Shown here one piece after another: positions 1-7,288 of a stretch of 64,000 nucleotides of DNA. The number at the start of each line of letters is the position of its first letter. The stretch's first letter is position 1. Under the pieces are notes generated by a model. That model ran no database searches. It was not told the origin of the DNA and was given only the letters and a program-made list of their open reading frames with translations. The position numbers and the translations under genes are program-made. This stretch comes from a virus. Location: the IMG/VR virus record IMGVR_UViG_3300021961_000037, positions 1 through 64,000 of that record. One strand, written 5' to 3'.

Positions 1-1
1 G

Positions 2-265
2 ATCATCTCCTACATCCAACGTCGACACGGATGGGATATGGAGATTCTGGCCGATCGACGCGAAGTCGAAGAAATGCTTTTCAAACGGTTCAGCCGGTAC
101 GACGAAGAAATGTGGGAAAAAGTCCTCAACACGGATGCTATTTCCGACCTACACCATGAGGTGTACAAACTGTCCCAAACCTACATCGGTTATGCGATAG
201 ATGAAGTCTTGTCAGAGGAGGATGTTGATGGCGAAGAAGACGGGAATCACCCAGAGTTTGATTAG
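2..265 (+). CDS. Hypothetical acidic protein, 5' truncated
   Basis: The reading frame is open from base 2, so the gene begins upstream of the window. An internal ATG at 38 exists, but nothing marks it as the true start. The visible part (about 87 residues) is charged, ends in an Asp/Glu-rich tail (DGEEDGNHPEFD) and has no recognisable domain. Its stop overlaps the stop of the convergent gene 262-525 by four bases. No function can be assigned. Confidence 0.6.
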   Translation: MISYIQRRHGWDMEILADRREVEEMLFKRFSRYDEEMWEKVLNTDAISDLHHEVYKLSQTYIGYAIDEVLSEEDVDGEEDGNHPEFD

Positions 266-525
266 TCTTCCGAATCCAAAGAATCCAGAGGGTCGCCCTC
301 AATAATCTGAAGTTTCGCCGTAAACTCGTTGTTTTCGGGGTTATCAACGGAAAGAATCTGAAGACCGAGAGCCTCAATCATCAGGTCTGCCACCTCACCC
401 ATATCTTCCTCAAATACCGCAACTTCCTCATCGGTTGTCTCGTCGTCAACCGCCAGGGAAACCATGATTTCGGTCAAAACTTCGTGGATTAGCAAACGTG
501 CTTCTGCCGGGGTTTTTGTAGCCAT
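262..525 (-). CDS. Hypothetical small acidic protein
   Basis: This 87-residue acidic protein begins MATKTPAEARLL. The frame stays open further upstream, but the start at 525 is chosen because the added N-terminus reads through the promoter region and a TAGAAT box lies exactly 7 nt before this ATG. The same box position recurs at many genes here and fits leaderless translation. The sequence is helical and Glu/Asp-rich, with no recognised family. It is divergent from the single-stranded DNA binding protein gene and convergent with the first gene of the window. Confidence 0.65.
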   Translation of the reverse strand: MATKTPAEARLLIHEVLTEIMVSLAVDDETTDEEVAVFEEDMGEVADLMIEALGLQILSVDNPENNEFTAKLQIIEGDPLDSLDSED

Positions 526-527
526 GC

Positions 528-561
528 TTGTGATTCTAACCAGGGTTGGGTAGTATGACCG
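528..561. promoter_or_regulatory. Overlapping divergent promoters
   Basis: On the plus strand TTGTGA (528-533) and TAGTAT (551-556) are 17 bp apart and would drive the SSB gene. On the minus strand TAGAAT (538-533) lies 7 nt upstream of the ATG at 525, with a poor -35 (CGGTCA, 561-556). The two promoters overlap, so they may compete. Confidence 0.5.
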
Positions 562-611
562 TAAGTCCGTTCCGATTGGCGGGACGGCAAAACACACTAG
601 GAGGATCCGAA

Positions 612-1082
612 GTGTCAGCATCACCGGTAACCCTGGTCGGCAACATAACAGCCGACCCGAAGTTGGAGTTCCTTGCAAATGGAAGTGCCAAACTTTCATT
701 CAGCATCGCCTGCAACCATTATTGGACAGACCAAAGCGGCGAAAAGCAGGAGAAGACGTCGTTCTTCAACATCGTCGCATGGCGCACCCTCGCAGAAGAC
801 GGCGGTAACACGCTGGCCAAGGGAAGCAAAGTTGTTGTGACTGGTCGTCTGGAACAGCGTTCGTATGAGGATAAGGAAGGCAACAAGAAGTCGATCATCG
901 AGGTTGTCGCGGACAACATCGGTTTGTCGGTTTACGGTGTCGAGTCGTACCAGAAGAAGGAACGTTCCCAGGGAGTCCCGTCTTCCGCCACTCCGCGCGC
1001 AAAGACCGCAACCCGTCCGAGTGTTCCGATGAAGAAGGTTCCCGCCCAGCAGACGTTGGCTGAAGAGGAAGAGCCGTTCTGA
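612..1082 (+). CDS. ssb: Single-stranded DNA-binding protein
   Basis: This is an OB-fold SSB of 156 residues that would coat ssDNA during phage replication and recombination. It has the classical order: N-terminal PVTLVGNITADPKL strand, central FFNIVAW, then KGSKVVVTGRLEQRSY. A Pro/Lys-rich linker leads to an acidic C-terminal tip (EEEEPF), the usual docking peptide for replication partners. The GTG at 612 is chosen over an in-frame ATG at 555 because AGGAGG (599-604) sits 7 nt before it and the OB-fold begins there. A 43-residue membrane protein gene follows with a TGATG overlap. Confidence 0.93.
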   Translation: MSASPVTLVGNITADPKLEFLANGSAKLSFSIACNHYWTDQSGEKQEKTSFFNIVAWRTLAEDGGNTLAKGSKVVVTGRLEQRSYEDKEGNKKSIIEVVADNIGLSVYGVESYQKKERSQGVPSSATPRAKTATRPSVPMKKVPAQQTLAEEEEPF

Positions 1083-1213
1083 TGTCGTTCATGCTGGATT
1101 ATGGCGACGACCAGCCTGAGGAAAACGACGACTGGTTTAGTGAAGCAAAGCAGAGGTGGGCTGTTGTTGCCATCTTTGTGGTGGCAATCGTTATTGTTCT
1201 TCGCTTCGTCTGA
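1082..1213 (+). CDS. Small single-pass membrane protein
   Basis: This 43-codon gene overlaps the SSB stop (TGATG), suggesting translational coupling. The N-terminal half is acidic (DYGDDQPEENDDW). It is followed by a hydrophobic helix of about 17 residues (AVVAIFVVAIVIVLRF) that ends at the C-terminus, so it is a likely tail-anchored or single-pass membrane peptide. The family is unknown. A strong hairpin terminator follows directly. Confidence 0.6.
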   Translation: MSFMLDYGDDQPEENDDWFSEAKQRWAVVAIFVVAIVIVLRFV

Positions 1214-1230
1214 CCAACAGGTGAAAGGAG

Positions 1231-1276
1231 AAAGCCCCCCGATAAACGCATCCCGTGAGATGCTTCGGGGGACTTC
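1231..1276. terminator. Bidirectional hairpin terminator
   Basis: The outer stem is CCCCCGA (1236-1242) with TCGGGGG (1265-1271), extended by AAG/CTT after one mismatch. The inner stem is GCATC/GATGC (1248-1252, 1259-1263). It lies between the convergent SSB operon and the 1280-1684 gene and would serve both strands. Confidence 0.75.
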
Positions 1277-1279
1277 TTC

Positions 1280-1684
1280 TTATTTGATTACTTGAACTTG
1301 CATCGGTTGTGATGCAATCTTGTCTCGCAACTGTGCGAGTTCTGCGTTCATCGCAGGTTTGTTGTTCATTGAGTGTGCGTAGTTTGCGAACTCCGGTTCA
1401 AAGAACATTTCGTGCAAGTCAAGGTGATCGCCTTCTTCGTCGGTTGCACCGCAGATTACGATGTCGCCAACGAGGAGTTGGTTGAAGATTGCGCTCACGC
1501 ACGCATTGGGGTCTAACTTGTCAATGAGTCCTGTGTCGTGTACGTATGCGGAGATGTTCATGTCTGGTTGACGGACAACATCGAACCATCCACCAACGAC
1601 TTCCCAGATTTTTTCACCCGCCTTGTCGCCAAGTTCAATGGGTTCTGTTTTGCCGTTTGCCCTGACAACGATTGCTTTGCTCAT
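1280..1684 (-). CDS. DUF3846-like protein
   Basis: The 134-residue protein starts MSKAIVVRANGK and follows the layout of the phage/plasmid DUF3846 family. An N-terminal strand region leads to a mid-region Gly-Gly segment with MNISAYVHDTGLID, then NACVSAIFNQLLVGDIVICG. The DUF3846 function is not established. A helical C-terminal tail (NAELAQLRDKIASQ) is extra. The start is preceded by AGGAGC about 7 nt away, so this gene uses a Shine-Dalgarno site. It is the last gene of the minus-strand group read from the promoter at about 2.8 kb. Confidence 0.75.
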   Translation of the reverse strand: MSKAIVVRANGKTEPIELGDKAGEKIWEVVGGWFDVVRQPDMNISAYVHDTGLIDKLDPNACVSAIFNQLLVGDIVICGATDEEGDHLDLHEMFFEPEFANYAHSMNNKPAMNAELAQLRDKIASQPMQVQVIK

Positions 1685-1692
1685 GTTTGCTC

Positions 1693-1782
1693 CTAGTTGA
1701 TAAGTAGGTTTATTGTTCTGATTATCTGGAAGATGATTGCGATTATGGATACCGCAAGCATCGTGTAGAAGATTTTACGCAT
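1693..1782 (-). CDS. Tiny hydrophobic membrane peptide
   Basis: This is a 29-residue reading frame with a basic N-terminus (MRKIF) followed by an almost uninterrupted hydrophobic helix (MLAVSIIAIIFQIIRTI). Its ATG overlaps the end of the preceding gene by 8 bases, an arrangement typical of coupled phage genes, and it fills an otherwise empty gap. There is no strong ribosome-binding site. It could be a small membrane effector or a chance frame. Confidence 0.45.
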   Translation of the reverse strand: MRKIFYTMLAVSIIAIIFQIIRTINLLIN

Positions 1783-2074
1783 TGGGTGTAACAGACTTAG
1801 AGAACTCAACGTCAAGGTTGAGTTGCCCGTCGGGTGCGTAGAACTCTTGGTATCCACGCTTCACTTTGGGGTTGCGTAGTGCCACGAAGTTCACCCGAAG
1901 GTTCATGGGTAGGGTTGCGACCCAATCGCATGCTTCTTTGCCGTTCATGAACGGCCCGTACAACTTGTCTCCGTGCATGCCTGGTTGCGGAACTCGTGCG
2001 ATGAGAACAGTATTTGGGTACTGTGCTTCCATTTGTGCACGGAACTCGTCGAAGGTTGGTTGGTTTTCAGACAT
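1775..2074 (-). CDS. Hypothetical protein
   Basis: The 99-residue soluble protein has no recognised family. It begins MSENQPTFDEFRAQME and contains a mixed alpha/beta middle (TVLIARVPQPGMHGD, NLRVNFVALRN). It overlaps the upstream metallophosphoesterase by 8 bases and the downstream tiny membrane peptide by 8 bases, so it belongs to the same minus-strand operon. Confidence 0.75.
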   Translation of the reverse strand: MSENQPTFDEFRAQMEAQYPNTVLIARVPQPGMHGDKLYGPFMNGKEACDWVATLPMNLRVNFVALRNPKVKRGYQEFYAPDGQLNLDVEFSKSVTPNA

Positions 2075-2792
2075 CGTAAATCAAAATGCTTTCTTGACCC
2101 ATCCCGTCTCTACCGAGGACGTTTACCTCGGTTTCGCCGATGTGCCATGTTGCTCGTGTGTGATGGTGACCACATACTACGACATCCGGTTGAACTTTGT
2201 CAACGATTTCGCTGACTAGTGCGCGTTGTGAGACGCTTACTGGGATGTCGTCTTTGTATGAGATTTCTTTGCCGAGTGGTGCCTCGTGGGTGACGAGGAT
2301 GTCTACATGCTGGTCGGTGAGAAGGTCAACATGGTATGGGTTGATTAGTTCACCTCTCCACCATGACATGCCTTCTTCTCGTTGTTTCCAGTCAACGCTG
2401 TACGCACCGCCGTATCCCATGAAGGTTGTGTCGCCGATCTTGAAACGACATCCACGAGGTATCCATCGCACCCACTTATTGGGGGTGTCAATCGGTTCGT
2501 TGTCTCCGTGTTCTTCTTTGAGTTCGTGGAGAATGTCGTGGTTTTCATGGTTGCCGTCTACCCACAGGATGTGGATGTTGTGCTGTTCTGCCATGCGTGC
2601 GACGTTGTTTACGAACTTGCGTCCACGAGGAAGGTGTACCCAGTATCCGAAGTCACCACACGCAATGATGTGTGTGCAGTCAGACTTGTGTGCGGTTTCA
2701 ATGACCCATTGTGCGTGGTCAATGTCTCCGTGTATGTCTCCTGCGAAGAGAACTCGTTGGTTCTCTTGTATTGGGTTGTGTAGTTTCTTCAT
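2067..2792 (-). CDS. Metallophosphoesterase (calcineurin-like)
   Basis: This protein carries the whole dinuclear-metal phosphoesterase signature in order: GDIHGD, GDFG, GNHEN, THEAP and GHHH. It should hydrolyse a phosphomonoester, phosphodiester or nucleotide; the substrate cannot be read from the sequence. The frame is open to 2828, but the ATG at 2792 is chosen. TTGACA (2828-2823) and TAAAAT (2805-2800) are 17 bp apart and would place transcription start at, or 1-2 nt before, this ATG, so the longer frame would not be in the mRNA. That gives 241 residues and a leaderless message. It heads an operon with three smaller genes. Confidence 0.92.
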   Translation of the reverse strand: MKKLHNPIQENQRVLFAGDIHGDIDHAQWVIETAHKSDCTHIIACGDFGYWVHLPRGRKFVNNVARMAEQHNIHILWVDGNHENHDILHELKEEHGDNEPIDTPNKWVRWIPRGCRFKIGDTTFMGYGGAYSVDWKQREEGMSWWRGELINPYHVDLLTDQHVDILVTHEAPLGKEISYKDDIPVSVSQRALVSEIVDKVQPDVVVCGHHHTRATWHIGETEVNVLGRDGMGQESILIYDV

Positions 2793-2799
2793 AGGTATC

Positions 2800-2828
2800 A
2801 TTTTATCGGCTCCACAGATAAATGTCAA
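2800..2828 (-). promoter_or_regulatory. Consensus promoter, leaderless start
   Basis: TTGACA (2828-2823), 17 bp spacer, TAAAAT (2805-2800), then 7 nt to the ATG at 2792. It decides the start of the metallophosphoesterase gene. Confidence 0.85.
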
Positions 2829-2886
2829 CCTATCCCCAAAGAGTGTAAGGGGAGCCTAACTACCCGCCAGAGCAAGCAAATACGGC

Positions 2887-2898
2887 TAATCTTGACAC
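2887..2898 (+). promoter_or_regulatory. -10 box directly before a start codon
   Basis: TAATCT (2887-2892) ends 6 nt before the ATG at 2899. No good -35 is seen at 16-18 bp. The geometry matches the other leaderless starts in the window. Confidence 0.45.
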
Positions 2899-3321
2899 AT
2901 GGCAACAAATCTCACAGACAAAATCATCGCCACCCAAATACCCGAAGAAATCATTGCCCTCATCGTCGCCGTCGGATCAGACAAAACAATCGACAAAAAC
3001 AACCAGGAAGTCAAAGAACTCCTGCCACATCCGGCAGTCGTACGTGCAGTAATGGCAGAAGCGGGACTCGCAGCAGCATCACCGGCACAAGACCTCGACC
3101 AGGCTGACGCGTGGATCCGGGAACAACGCGACTGGCAAACACGTGCAATGCTCGTGCAAGCCCAACTCCAAGAACAGTTCCCCTTCACCAAAGAACAAGC
3201 AACAAAAGGAAACCTTCCCGTTTGGGCAGTAGAACCGTGGGCAACCAAACTCCTTTACCAATGGGCAGACGGACTGCAAGAAGCAGTACTTCAAGCCGAA
3301 ACATTCCTCCTCAACAAATAA
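2899..3321 (+). CDS. Hypothetical protein
   Basis: This 140-residue, mostly helical protein is Ala/Gln/Glu-rich (for example AQDLDQADAWIREQRDW) and has no recognised domain. It is the first gene of a tightly packed plus-strand operon running to 5660. The ATG is 6 nt after a TAATCT box. From here to about 6.6 kb the plus strand is strikingly A/C-rich. Confidence 0.75.
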   Translation: MATNLTDKIIATQIPEEIIALIVAVGSDKTIDKNNQEVKELLPHPAVVRAVMAEAGLAAASPAQDLDQADAWIREQRDWQTRAMLVQAQLQEQFPFTKEQATKGNLPVWAVEPWATKLLYQWADGLQEAVLQAETFLLNK

Positions 3322-3331
3322 GGCGACAAAC

Positions 3332-3694
3332 ATGAGTGACTTCCCGGAAGACAACATCGAAGCAGCAATGGATCGAGTAGCAGAATCAATAGTCCCGACT
3401 CGATCGAAAAACACCGGCACGGCAAAAGGCGAAACGGCCCAAAGCCAAATCCTGATACGTGCATCTTCAGAGGATCACGAGTTAATCAAGAAAGCCGCAG
3501 CCTTCCTCGGAATCTCAATGTCGGAGTTCGTCCGAAAGACAGCAGTTGAGAAATCCCGTGAACTTATTGAGTGCCAACACCCTCGGTCACACAGAAAGTC
3601 ATACCCGTGGAGCGAAGTCTGCCTCAAGTGCGGTCAACGACTCAGGGACGGCGACGGTCATACATACATGACAGCCAAAACAAAAAAGAAGTGA
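3332..3694 (+). CDS. Ribbon-helix-helix-type protein with C-terminal Cys cluster
   Basis: Residues about 35-75 (ILIRASSEDHELIKKAAAF, then GISMSEFVRKTAVEKS) fit a ribbon-helix-helix/DUF1778-like DNA-binding fold as found in antitoxins and small repressors. A short Cys/His tail follows (C-x2-H, then VCLKCGQRL) and may bind zinc. No toxin partner is visible; the next gene is an HNH nuclease, which overlaps by 4 bases. A role in operon autoregulation is an inference. Confidence 0.7.
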   Translation: MSDFPEDNIEAAMDRVAESIVPTRSKNTGTAKGETAQSQILIRASSEDHELIKKAAAFLGISMSEFVRKTAVEKSRELIECQHPRSHRKSYPWSEVCLKCGQRLRDGDGHTYMTAKTKKK

Positions 3695-4050
3695 AGAAGC
3701 AGAGAAAACCACTAAAAAGAACACCCCTCAAACGGTCGAGCAAACGGATCAACCAACGTTCAGCGAAACGCGAGAAACTGTACGAATCCCGGAGGCCGTT
3801 CGTGGCGGGACTTCTGGCGGAGTTCCCCTGGTGTCAAGCCTGCCCGGTGTTTGCCGGACACGACGGAAAAATCACATTCGTTCGACGCAAAGCAGTTGAC
3901 GTACACGAGTTGATTCGCAGGTCTCAAGGGGGAAGCATCTTGGACAGGGAGAACTGCATCACCGTATGCCGTCCTTGCCACAGGCGCATCGGAGAGCACC
4001 CACAGTTGGCTGTTGACCTCGGTTTGGCGAAACGGTCGTGGGACAAATGA
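3691..4050 (+). CDS. HNH endonuclease
   Basis: The 119-residue protein has a basic N-terminus and a complete HNH core: C-x2-C (CQAC), VDVHELIRRSQGG, ENCITVCRPCHRRIGEHP. The paired CxxC motifs suggest a structural zinc. The GTG at 3691 overlaps the previous stop as GTGA and is preferred to an upstream start inside the ribbon-helix-helix gene. In phages such proteins act in packaging, recombination or as stand-alone nucleases. The RuvC-like neighbour favours a DNA-processing role here. Confidence 0.85.
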   Translation: MKKQRKPLKRTPLKRSSKRINQRSAKREKLYESRRPFVAGLLAEFPWCQACPVFAGHDGKITFVRRKAVDVHELIRRSQGGSILDRENCITVCRPCHRRIGEHPQLAVDLGLAKRSWDK

Positions 4051-4562
4051 ACACGATGGGGTTGGACTTATCCCTCACATCTACAGGTGTGTCTATCGGA
4101 GGGGTCACTCAAAGTATCCAATCGGATACCCGTGGCGTTCACCGGCTGCAGCACATCAGAAATCGAATAATCGAACTTGTTGTCGAACATCAGATCACAT
4201 TGGCCGCTGTCGAAGGTTACTCTTATGCGTCCCGCCACTCGCAAGCACATTCGCTTGGCGAACTCGGCGGCGTCATCCGGCTGGCCCTGTTCGAGAACGA
4301 CGTAACATTCATCGTCATTCCCCCTACATCCAGAGCGAAGTTCGCTACAGGTAAAGGAAACGCAGGCAAACCCGAGGTGTTGTCAGCGATTTCCGCTAAA
4401 ACAGGCATCGTTTGGGCTGGTGGCGACGGGTCGGACAGATGCGACGCCTGGGTTATGGAGCAAATGCTTCTTGTAAAACTGGGGCAAAGCAGTTACGATT
4501 GGTCGAAAGAGCAACTCGATGCTCTCGACAAGGTGGACTGGACGGGACTCACAGATGGCTAG
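4047..4562 (+). CDS. RuvC-like Holliday junction resolvase
   Basis: The protein has an RNase H-fold resolvase layout. MGLDLSLTSTGVS supplies the first catalytic Asp, LAAVEGYSY the Glu, and a late DGSDRCDAWVM the final acidic residues. It probably resolves branched replication and recombination intermediates before packaging. The ATG at 4047 overlaps the HNH stop (ATGA) and is preferred to the GTG at 4038. The length of 171 residues is typical for bacterial RuvC-type enzymes. Confidence 0.8.
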   Translation: MNTMGLDLSLTSTGVSIGGVTQSIQSDTRGVHRLQHIRNRIIELVVEHQITLAAVEGYSYASRHSQAHSLGELGGVIRLALFENDVTFIVIPPTSRAKFATGKGNAGKPEVLSAISAKTGIVWAGGDGSDRCDAWVMEQMLLVKLGQSSYDWSKEQLDALDKVDWTGLTDG

Positions 4563-4899
4563 ATTGCAACCAATCTCACAAATCGAAATTGAATCAGAAA
4601 TAATGCGACTTATGGGGATGCTCGAAGAGGAAACCGAAGCATTCGAAACGTTGGCTACAGACTGCGCCAAAAAGGAGGCGTTGATGAAGGCGAACTGGGC
4701 TAAGGAATACCTGTCTGCGAAGGGCTCCATCAAGGAACGGGAAGCGTGGGCTGACTACAAACTGTCAGACGAAGCCTACGCATACAAGATTGCCGAAGCA
4801 CTCGTCAAAGCCAAACGAGAAAAGTTGCTTTCCGTCCGCACATCACTTGACGCACTCCGGACATTGAACGCGAACGTACGTGTGCAGGTGAACCCGTGA
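4555..4899 (+). CDS. Hypothetical helical protein
   Basis: This 114-residue protein is predicted almost entirely helical, with heptad-like segments (EIESEIMRLMGMLEEETEAF, KAKREKLLSVRTSLDALRT). Its ATG at 4555 overlaps the end of the resolvase gene by 8 bases. It could be a coiled-coil accessory of the recombination genes. No family was recognised. Confidence 0.75.
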   Translation: MARLQPISQIEIESEIMRLMGMLEEETEAFETLATDCAKKEALMKANWAKEYLSAKGSIKEREAWADYKLSDEAYAYKIAEALVKAKREKLLSVRTSLDALRTLNANVRVQVNP

Positions 4900-5660
4900 G
4901 CAACATCCACGAATCAATCCGGCATCTGGCCACCCCTATCGACAAGTTAGTCCCGCTTCCCGGCAATCCCCGGAAGGGCGCAGTCGAAGCAATCATGGCT
5001 TCGTACCGGGAGTTCGGCCAAGTGAAACCTGTCGTAGTGAAAGCGAACGATGATGGCACCTCAACGGTTATTGCTGGCAACCATCAAGTTGAAGCGTGCA
5101 GACGGCTCGGCTGGACAGAGGTGGCGGTCGTACAGTTCGCTGGTAGCGACGTGGACGCAATCGCATTCGCTCTCGCAGACAACAGGACAACAGAACTCGG
5201 CACAACAGACAACACTCTTCTCTTTGAAATGATTGACATGGCTGAAGAGCACATGGAACTGTTTGAATCACTCGGCTGGGACGACTTTGAGTTCGCCTCC
5301 ATGGAAGACAACTACACATCCACAGACGACGGCACATACACCCCGCCTGTGATGCAGACAATAGACACAGCACCTGTCGCACCACAACCATCACCCGTAG
5401 TCACCCGTGACGCTGACGGCGAAACCACCCTCTCAGCACCTGAATCAGTTGACACAAACACAGCAGTCACACAAGGCGCACCTGCAGTAGTCAACAACCC
5501 CTCAAAAGCGGTAGTCCAATACACGCTTGTATTTGACTCAGCAGAGCAGCAACGCAAATGGTATGACTTCATACGCTGGCTGAAAGCAGACGCAGGCTAT
5601 GACGGCAACACCACCGCTGAACGGCTACTCAACTTCCTAGACAGTCACGCAAACTATTGA
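4896..5660 (+). CDS. ParB-like N-terminal domain protein
   Basis: Residues about 10-110 form a ParB/Srx-like domain (IDKLVPLPGNPRK, PVVVKANDDGTSTVIAGNHQ, VEACRRLGW, ALADNRTTELG). The usual GxxR motif appears as GNHQ. In phages this domain is found in DNA-binding and nuclease-like proteins and next to methylases or PAPS-reductase-like genes. A long Thr/Ala/Pro-rich linker follows, then a distinct C-terminal domain of about 45 residues (FDSAEQQRKWYDFIRWLK). The GTG at 4896 overlaps the previous stop (GTGA). A second ParB-like protein lies at 48946-49494. Confidence 0.82.
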   Translation: MSNIHESIRHLATPIDKLVPLPGNPRKGAVEAIMASYREFGQVKPVVVKANDDGTSTVIAGNHQVEACRRLGWTEVAVVQFAGSDVDAIAFALADNRTTELGTTDNTLLFEMIDMAEEHMELFESLGWDDFEFASMEDNYTSTDDGTYTPPVMQTIDTAPVAPQPSPVVTRDADGETTLSAPESVDTNTAVTQGAPAVVNNPSKAVVQYTLVFDSAEQQRKWYDFIRWLKADAGYDGNTTAERLLNFLDSHANY

Positions 5661-5691
5661 CATCCGTACACCCCCAAAGTAATATGAGGGT
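5657..5691 (+). promoter_or_regulatory. Consensus promoter, leaderless start
   Basis: TTGACA (5657-5662), 17 bp spacer, TAATAT (5680-5685), then 6 nt to the ATG at 5692. The -35 contains the stop codon of the ParB-like gene. It is the clearest leaderless arrangement in the window. Confidence 0.88.
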
Positions 5692-5952
5692 ATGGCAAAC
5701 AACGACTACTACTGGTCAGGCGCATTCGACTGCAAAGACTGCGGAATCCACACAGGCGAAGCACACGAGTACTACATGGTCAACAACGACCTATGGAAAC
5801 AACACGGCACAGAACAAGGAATGCTATGCATCGGATGTCTAGAAAACCGGATGCAACGACAACTCACAGCAGACGACTTCACAGACTGCGCACTCAACAA
5901 CGGAATCTACGGTCAATCACCACGACTACAACAACGACTAGGGCACCCATAA
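5692..5952 (+). CDS. Small zinc-ribbon-like protein
   Basis: This 86-residue protein has two cysteine pairs, CKDC (about residues 14-17) and CIGC (about 46-49), typical of a small zinc ribbon, followed by a polar helical tail. It may bind nucleic acid or a host protein; nothing more can be said. It has its own near-consensus promoter with no 5' leader. It faces the convergent gene 5993-6547 across a 40-base gap holding only a weak GCCTC/GAGGC hairpin. Confidence 0.78.
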   Translation: MANNDYYWSGAFDCKDCGIHTGEAHEYYMVNNDLWKQHGTEQGMLCIGCLENRMQRQLTADDFTDCALNNGIYGQSPRLQQRLGHP

Positions 5953-5992
5953 ACCACCCGTAAGCCTCAAAACGAGGCAACACAACAATCAA

Positions 5993-6547
5993 CTAATCGT
6001 TCTCAGGGAAAACCTGCACAGGTGCAACCTTACAAAAAGTCACATACGAATCAAGAATCGCCTTCACCAAACCACCAATCCTCTCACCAGACTCAACAAC
6101 AGTCTCACTAGGGTCAAAGAACACAGGATGACCAACATCATCCAACTTATACTGCACAACCTTCACCCGTGACTCACCCGACCACGACATCGTAAACACA
6201 CACAACGCCTCAACAACATCAGTAAACGGATTAGACGCAAACTCCCTCGCCAAATCCCCACGCACATACTCACCAACACCATCAACAGGACGCTCACGAA
6301 AATACACGTCAGTCACAAACGACAACGAATCAAACCTCTTCACCCCAGACCGATACGCCAAACGCAACGCCTCAGGAAGATTCTCAACAGGATTACCATC
6401 CAAACCAGACTGCAAACCAACCATCTCATCACCATGCTCAAACACAAGAAACGACTTCAAATCAGACGAAACAGAATCCTTACAAGACTCCAACTTCATC
6501 GCCTTCGCCACACCACAAACACGCTCAACAGTCACATCAATATCCAT
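5993..6547 (-). CDS. Hypothetical protein
   Basis: The 184-residue protein begins MDIDVTVERVCGVAK and shows mixed alpha/beta character with no recognised family. It is expressed from a TTGACA-17-TAGACT promoter ending 6 nt before the ATG. The codons are unusual: its coding strand is G/T-rich whereas plus-strand neighbours are A/C-rich. The composition here therefore follows the DNA strand and not the gene. Confidence 0.75.
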   Translation of the reverse strand: MDIDVTVERVCGVAKAMKLESCKDSVSSDLKSFLVFEHGDEMVGLQSGLDGNPVENLPEALRLAYRSGVKRFDSLSFVTDVYFRERPVDGVGEYVRGDLAREFASNPFTDVVEALCVFTMSWSGESRVKVVQYKLDDVGHPVFFDPSETVVESGERIGGLVKAILDSYVTFCKVAPVQVFPEND

Positions 6548-6553
6548 AAAAAC

Positions 6554-6582
6554 AGTCTACAAAAAGAAACCTAACCTGTCAA
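6554..6582 (-). promoter_or_regulatory. Consensus promoter, leaderless start
   Basis: TTGACA (6582-6577), 17 bp spacer, TAGACT (6559-6554), then 6 nt to the ATG at 6547. Confidence 0.85.
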
Positions 6583-6693
6583 CCCCCACCACCACAAACA
6601 CCCCCCCCACCCAACCAAAACCAGAAACCATCGACAACAAGCAGCGACAACAAGCAGCGAAATAAACGGGACTGCAACCCCTGGAACCGGAGA
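6583..6693. other. Noncoding strand-composition switch, candidate replication origin
   Basis: This gap holds a C/A-rich stretch with a run of eight C near 6600 and a 13-bp tandem repeat. To the left (2.83-6.6 kb) the plus strand is A/C-rich regardless of gene direction; to the right (6.7 to about 10 kb) it is G/T-rich regardless of gene direction. Such a flip is typical of a replication origin, but no DnaA-like boxes were identified. Confidence 0.4.
6632..6657. repeat. Tandem 13-bp repeat (two copies)
   Basis: CGACAACAAGCAG occurs at 6632-6644 and again at 6645-6657, followed by CGA of a partial third copy. It lies within the composition switch. Confidence 0.8.
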
Positions 6694-6909
6694 TCAGGCC
6701 GTGGGCGGTACTGCGCTATTTTTTGGGGGTGTTGGTTTTGTTTTAGTTTTTCTGTTTGGGGTGGTGAGTTTGTCTGCTTGTTTGATTGCTGTGTCGAGGA
6801 TTTTTTGGGCTTGTTCTAGTTGTTTGATTTCTTTGGTGAGTTGGGTGATTTCTTTGTCTAGTTGTTTGATTTCTTTTGTGATTTGGGTGATGTCGGTGTT
6901 TGTTGTCAT
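6694..6909 (-). CDS. Small coiled-coil protein
   Basis: The 71-residue protein has a regular heptad pattern (repeats of ITKEIKQLDKEITQLTKEIK) over residues 5-45, then a Lys/Thr/Pro-rich tail. It should form a coiled-coil oligomer; its role is unknown. TAGCAT lies 6 nt before the ATG. The opposite strand has an equally long open frame (6701-6916), but this strand gives the plausible protein and the promoter. Confidence 0.6.
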   Translation of the reverse strand: MTTNTDITQITKEIKQLDKEITQLTKEIKQLEQAQKILDTAIKQADKLTTPNRKTKTKPTPPKNSAVPPTA

Positions 6910-6915
6910 GGGTTG

Positions 6916-6921
6916 ATGCTA
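6916..6921 (-). promoter_or_regulatory. -10 box, leaderless start
   Basis: TAGCAT (6921-6916) with 6 nt to the ATG at 6909. No recognisable -35 is present. Confidence 0.45.
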
Positions 6922-7012
6922 GTTGGTGTTTTGTTGTTTTGGGTGGTTTGGGGTGGGTGTTTTTTGTGGGTGTGTTGTGTTTGGTTTAGTTTATCTAGGT
7001 GGGGAGGGGTGA

Positions 7013-7288
7013 GTGATTGCCCGCCGTTTTAAAAATTTTTTTTGGGGTCTTGTTGTCGGTACGCTTTTGGTTATGCCGTTTAAGGATGTTGCGCGTAGGC
7101 GGGAGTGGGAGCGGGATAGGGCATGGAAGCGTCGAACGCAGGCTCGTCGTGATTATGAGCGGGAGAGGCGTAATAGGAAGCGTGTGGAGGTGTACATGTT
7201 GTTGCCTGAGCCTGAGCGTTCAAGAAGGTTGGAGGCGAATGCCCGTCGTCGTGCGTTGAATATGCGTTGGGGTGGGCGAGATTGTTAG
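7013..7288 (+). CDS. Basic membrane-anchored protein
   Basis: This 91-residue protein has an N-terminal hydrophobic segment (FFWGLVVGTLLVMPF) followed by a very basic helical domain rich in Arg/Glu (REWERDRAWKRRTQARRDYE). It could be a membrane-tethered nucleic-acid-binding or coiled-coil protein. The GTG at 7013 is preceded by GGAGGGG at good spacing. The gene ends four bases inside the convergent gene 7285-7773. Confidence 0.6.
   Translation: MIARRFKNFFWGLVVGTLLVMPFKDVARRREWERDRAWKRRTQARRDYERERRNRKRVEVYMLLPEPERSRRLEANARRRALNMRWGGRDC

Noticed and set aside
5964-5978. GCCTC/GAGGC hairpin between two convergent genes
   Set aside because: The stem is only five bases and no U-tract follows on either strand. 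It is too weak to call a terminator.
6701-6916. Plus-strand hydrophobic 71-residue frame opposite the coiled-coil gene
   Set aside because: It mirrors the heptad-repeat gene, and its Ser/Leu/Val pattern comes from the complement of Lys/Glu/Ile/Gln codons. No promoter or ribosome-binding site of note.
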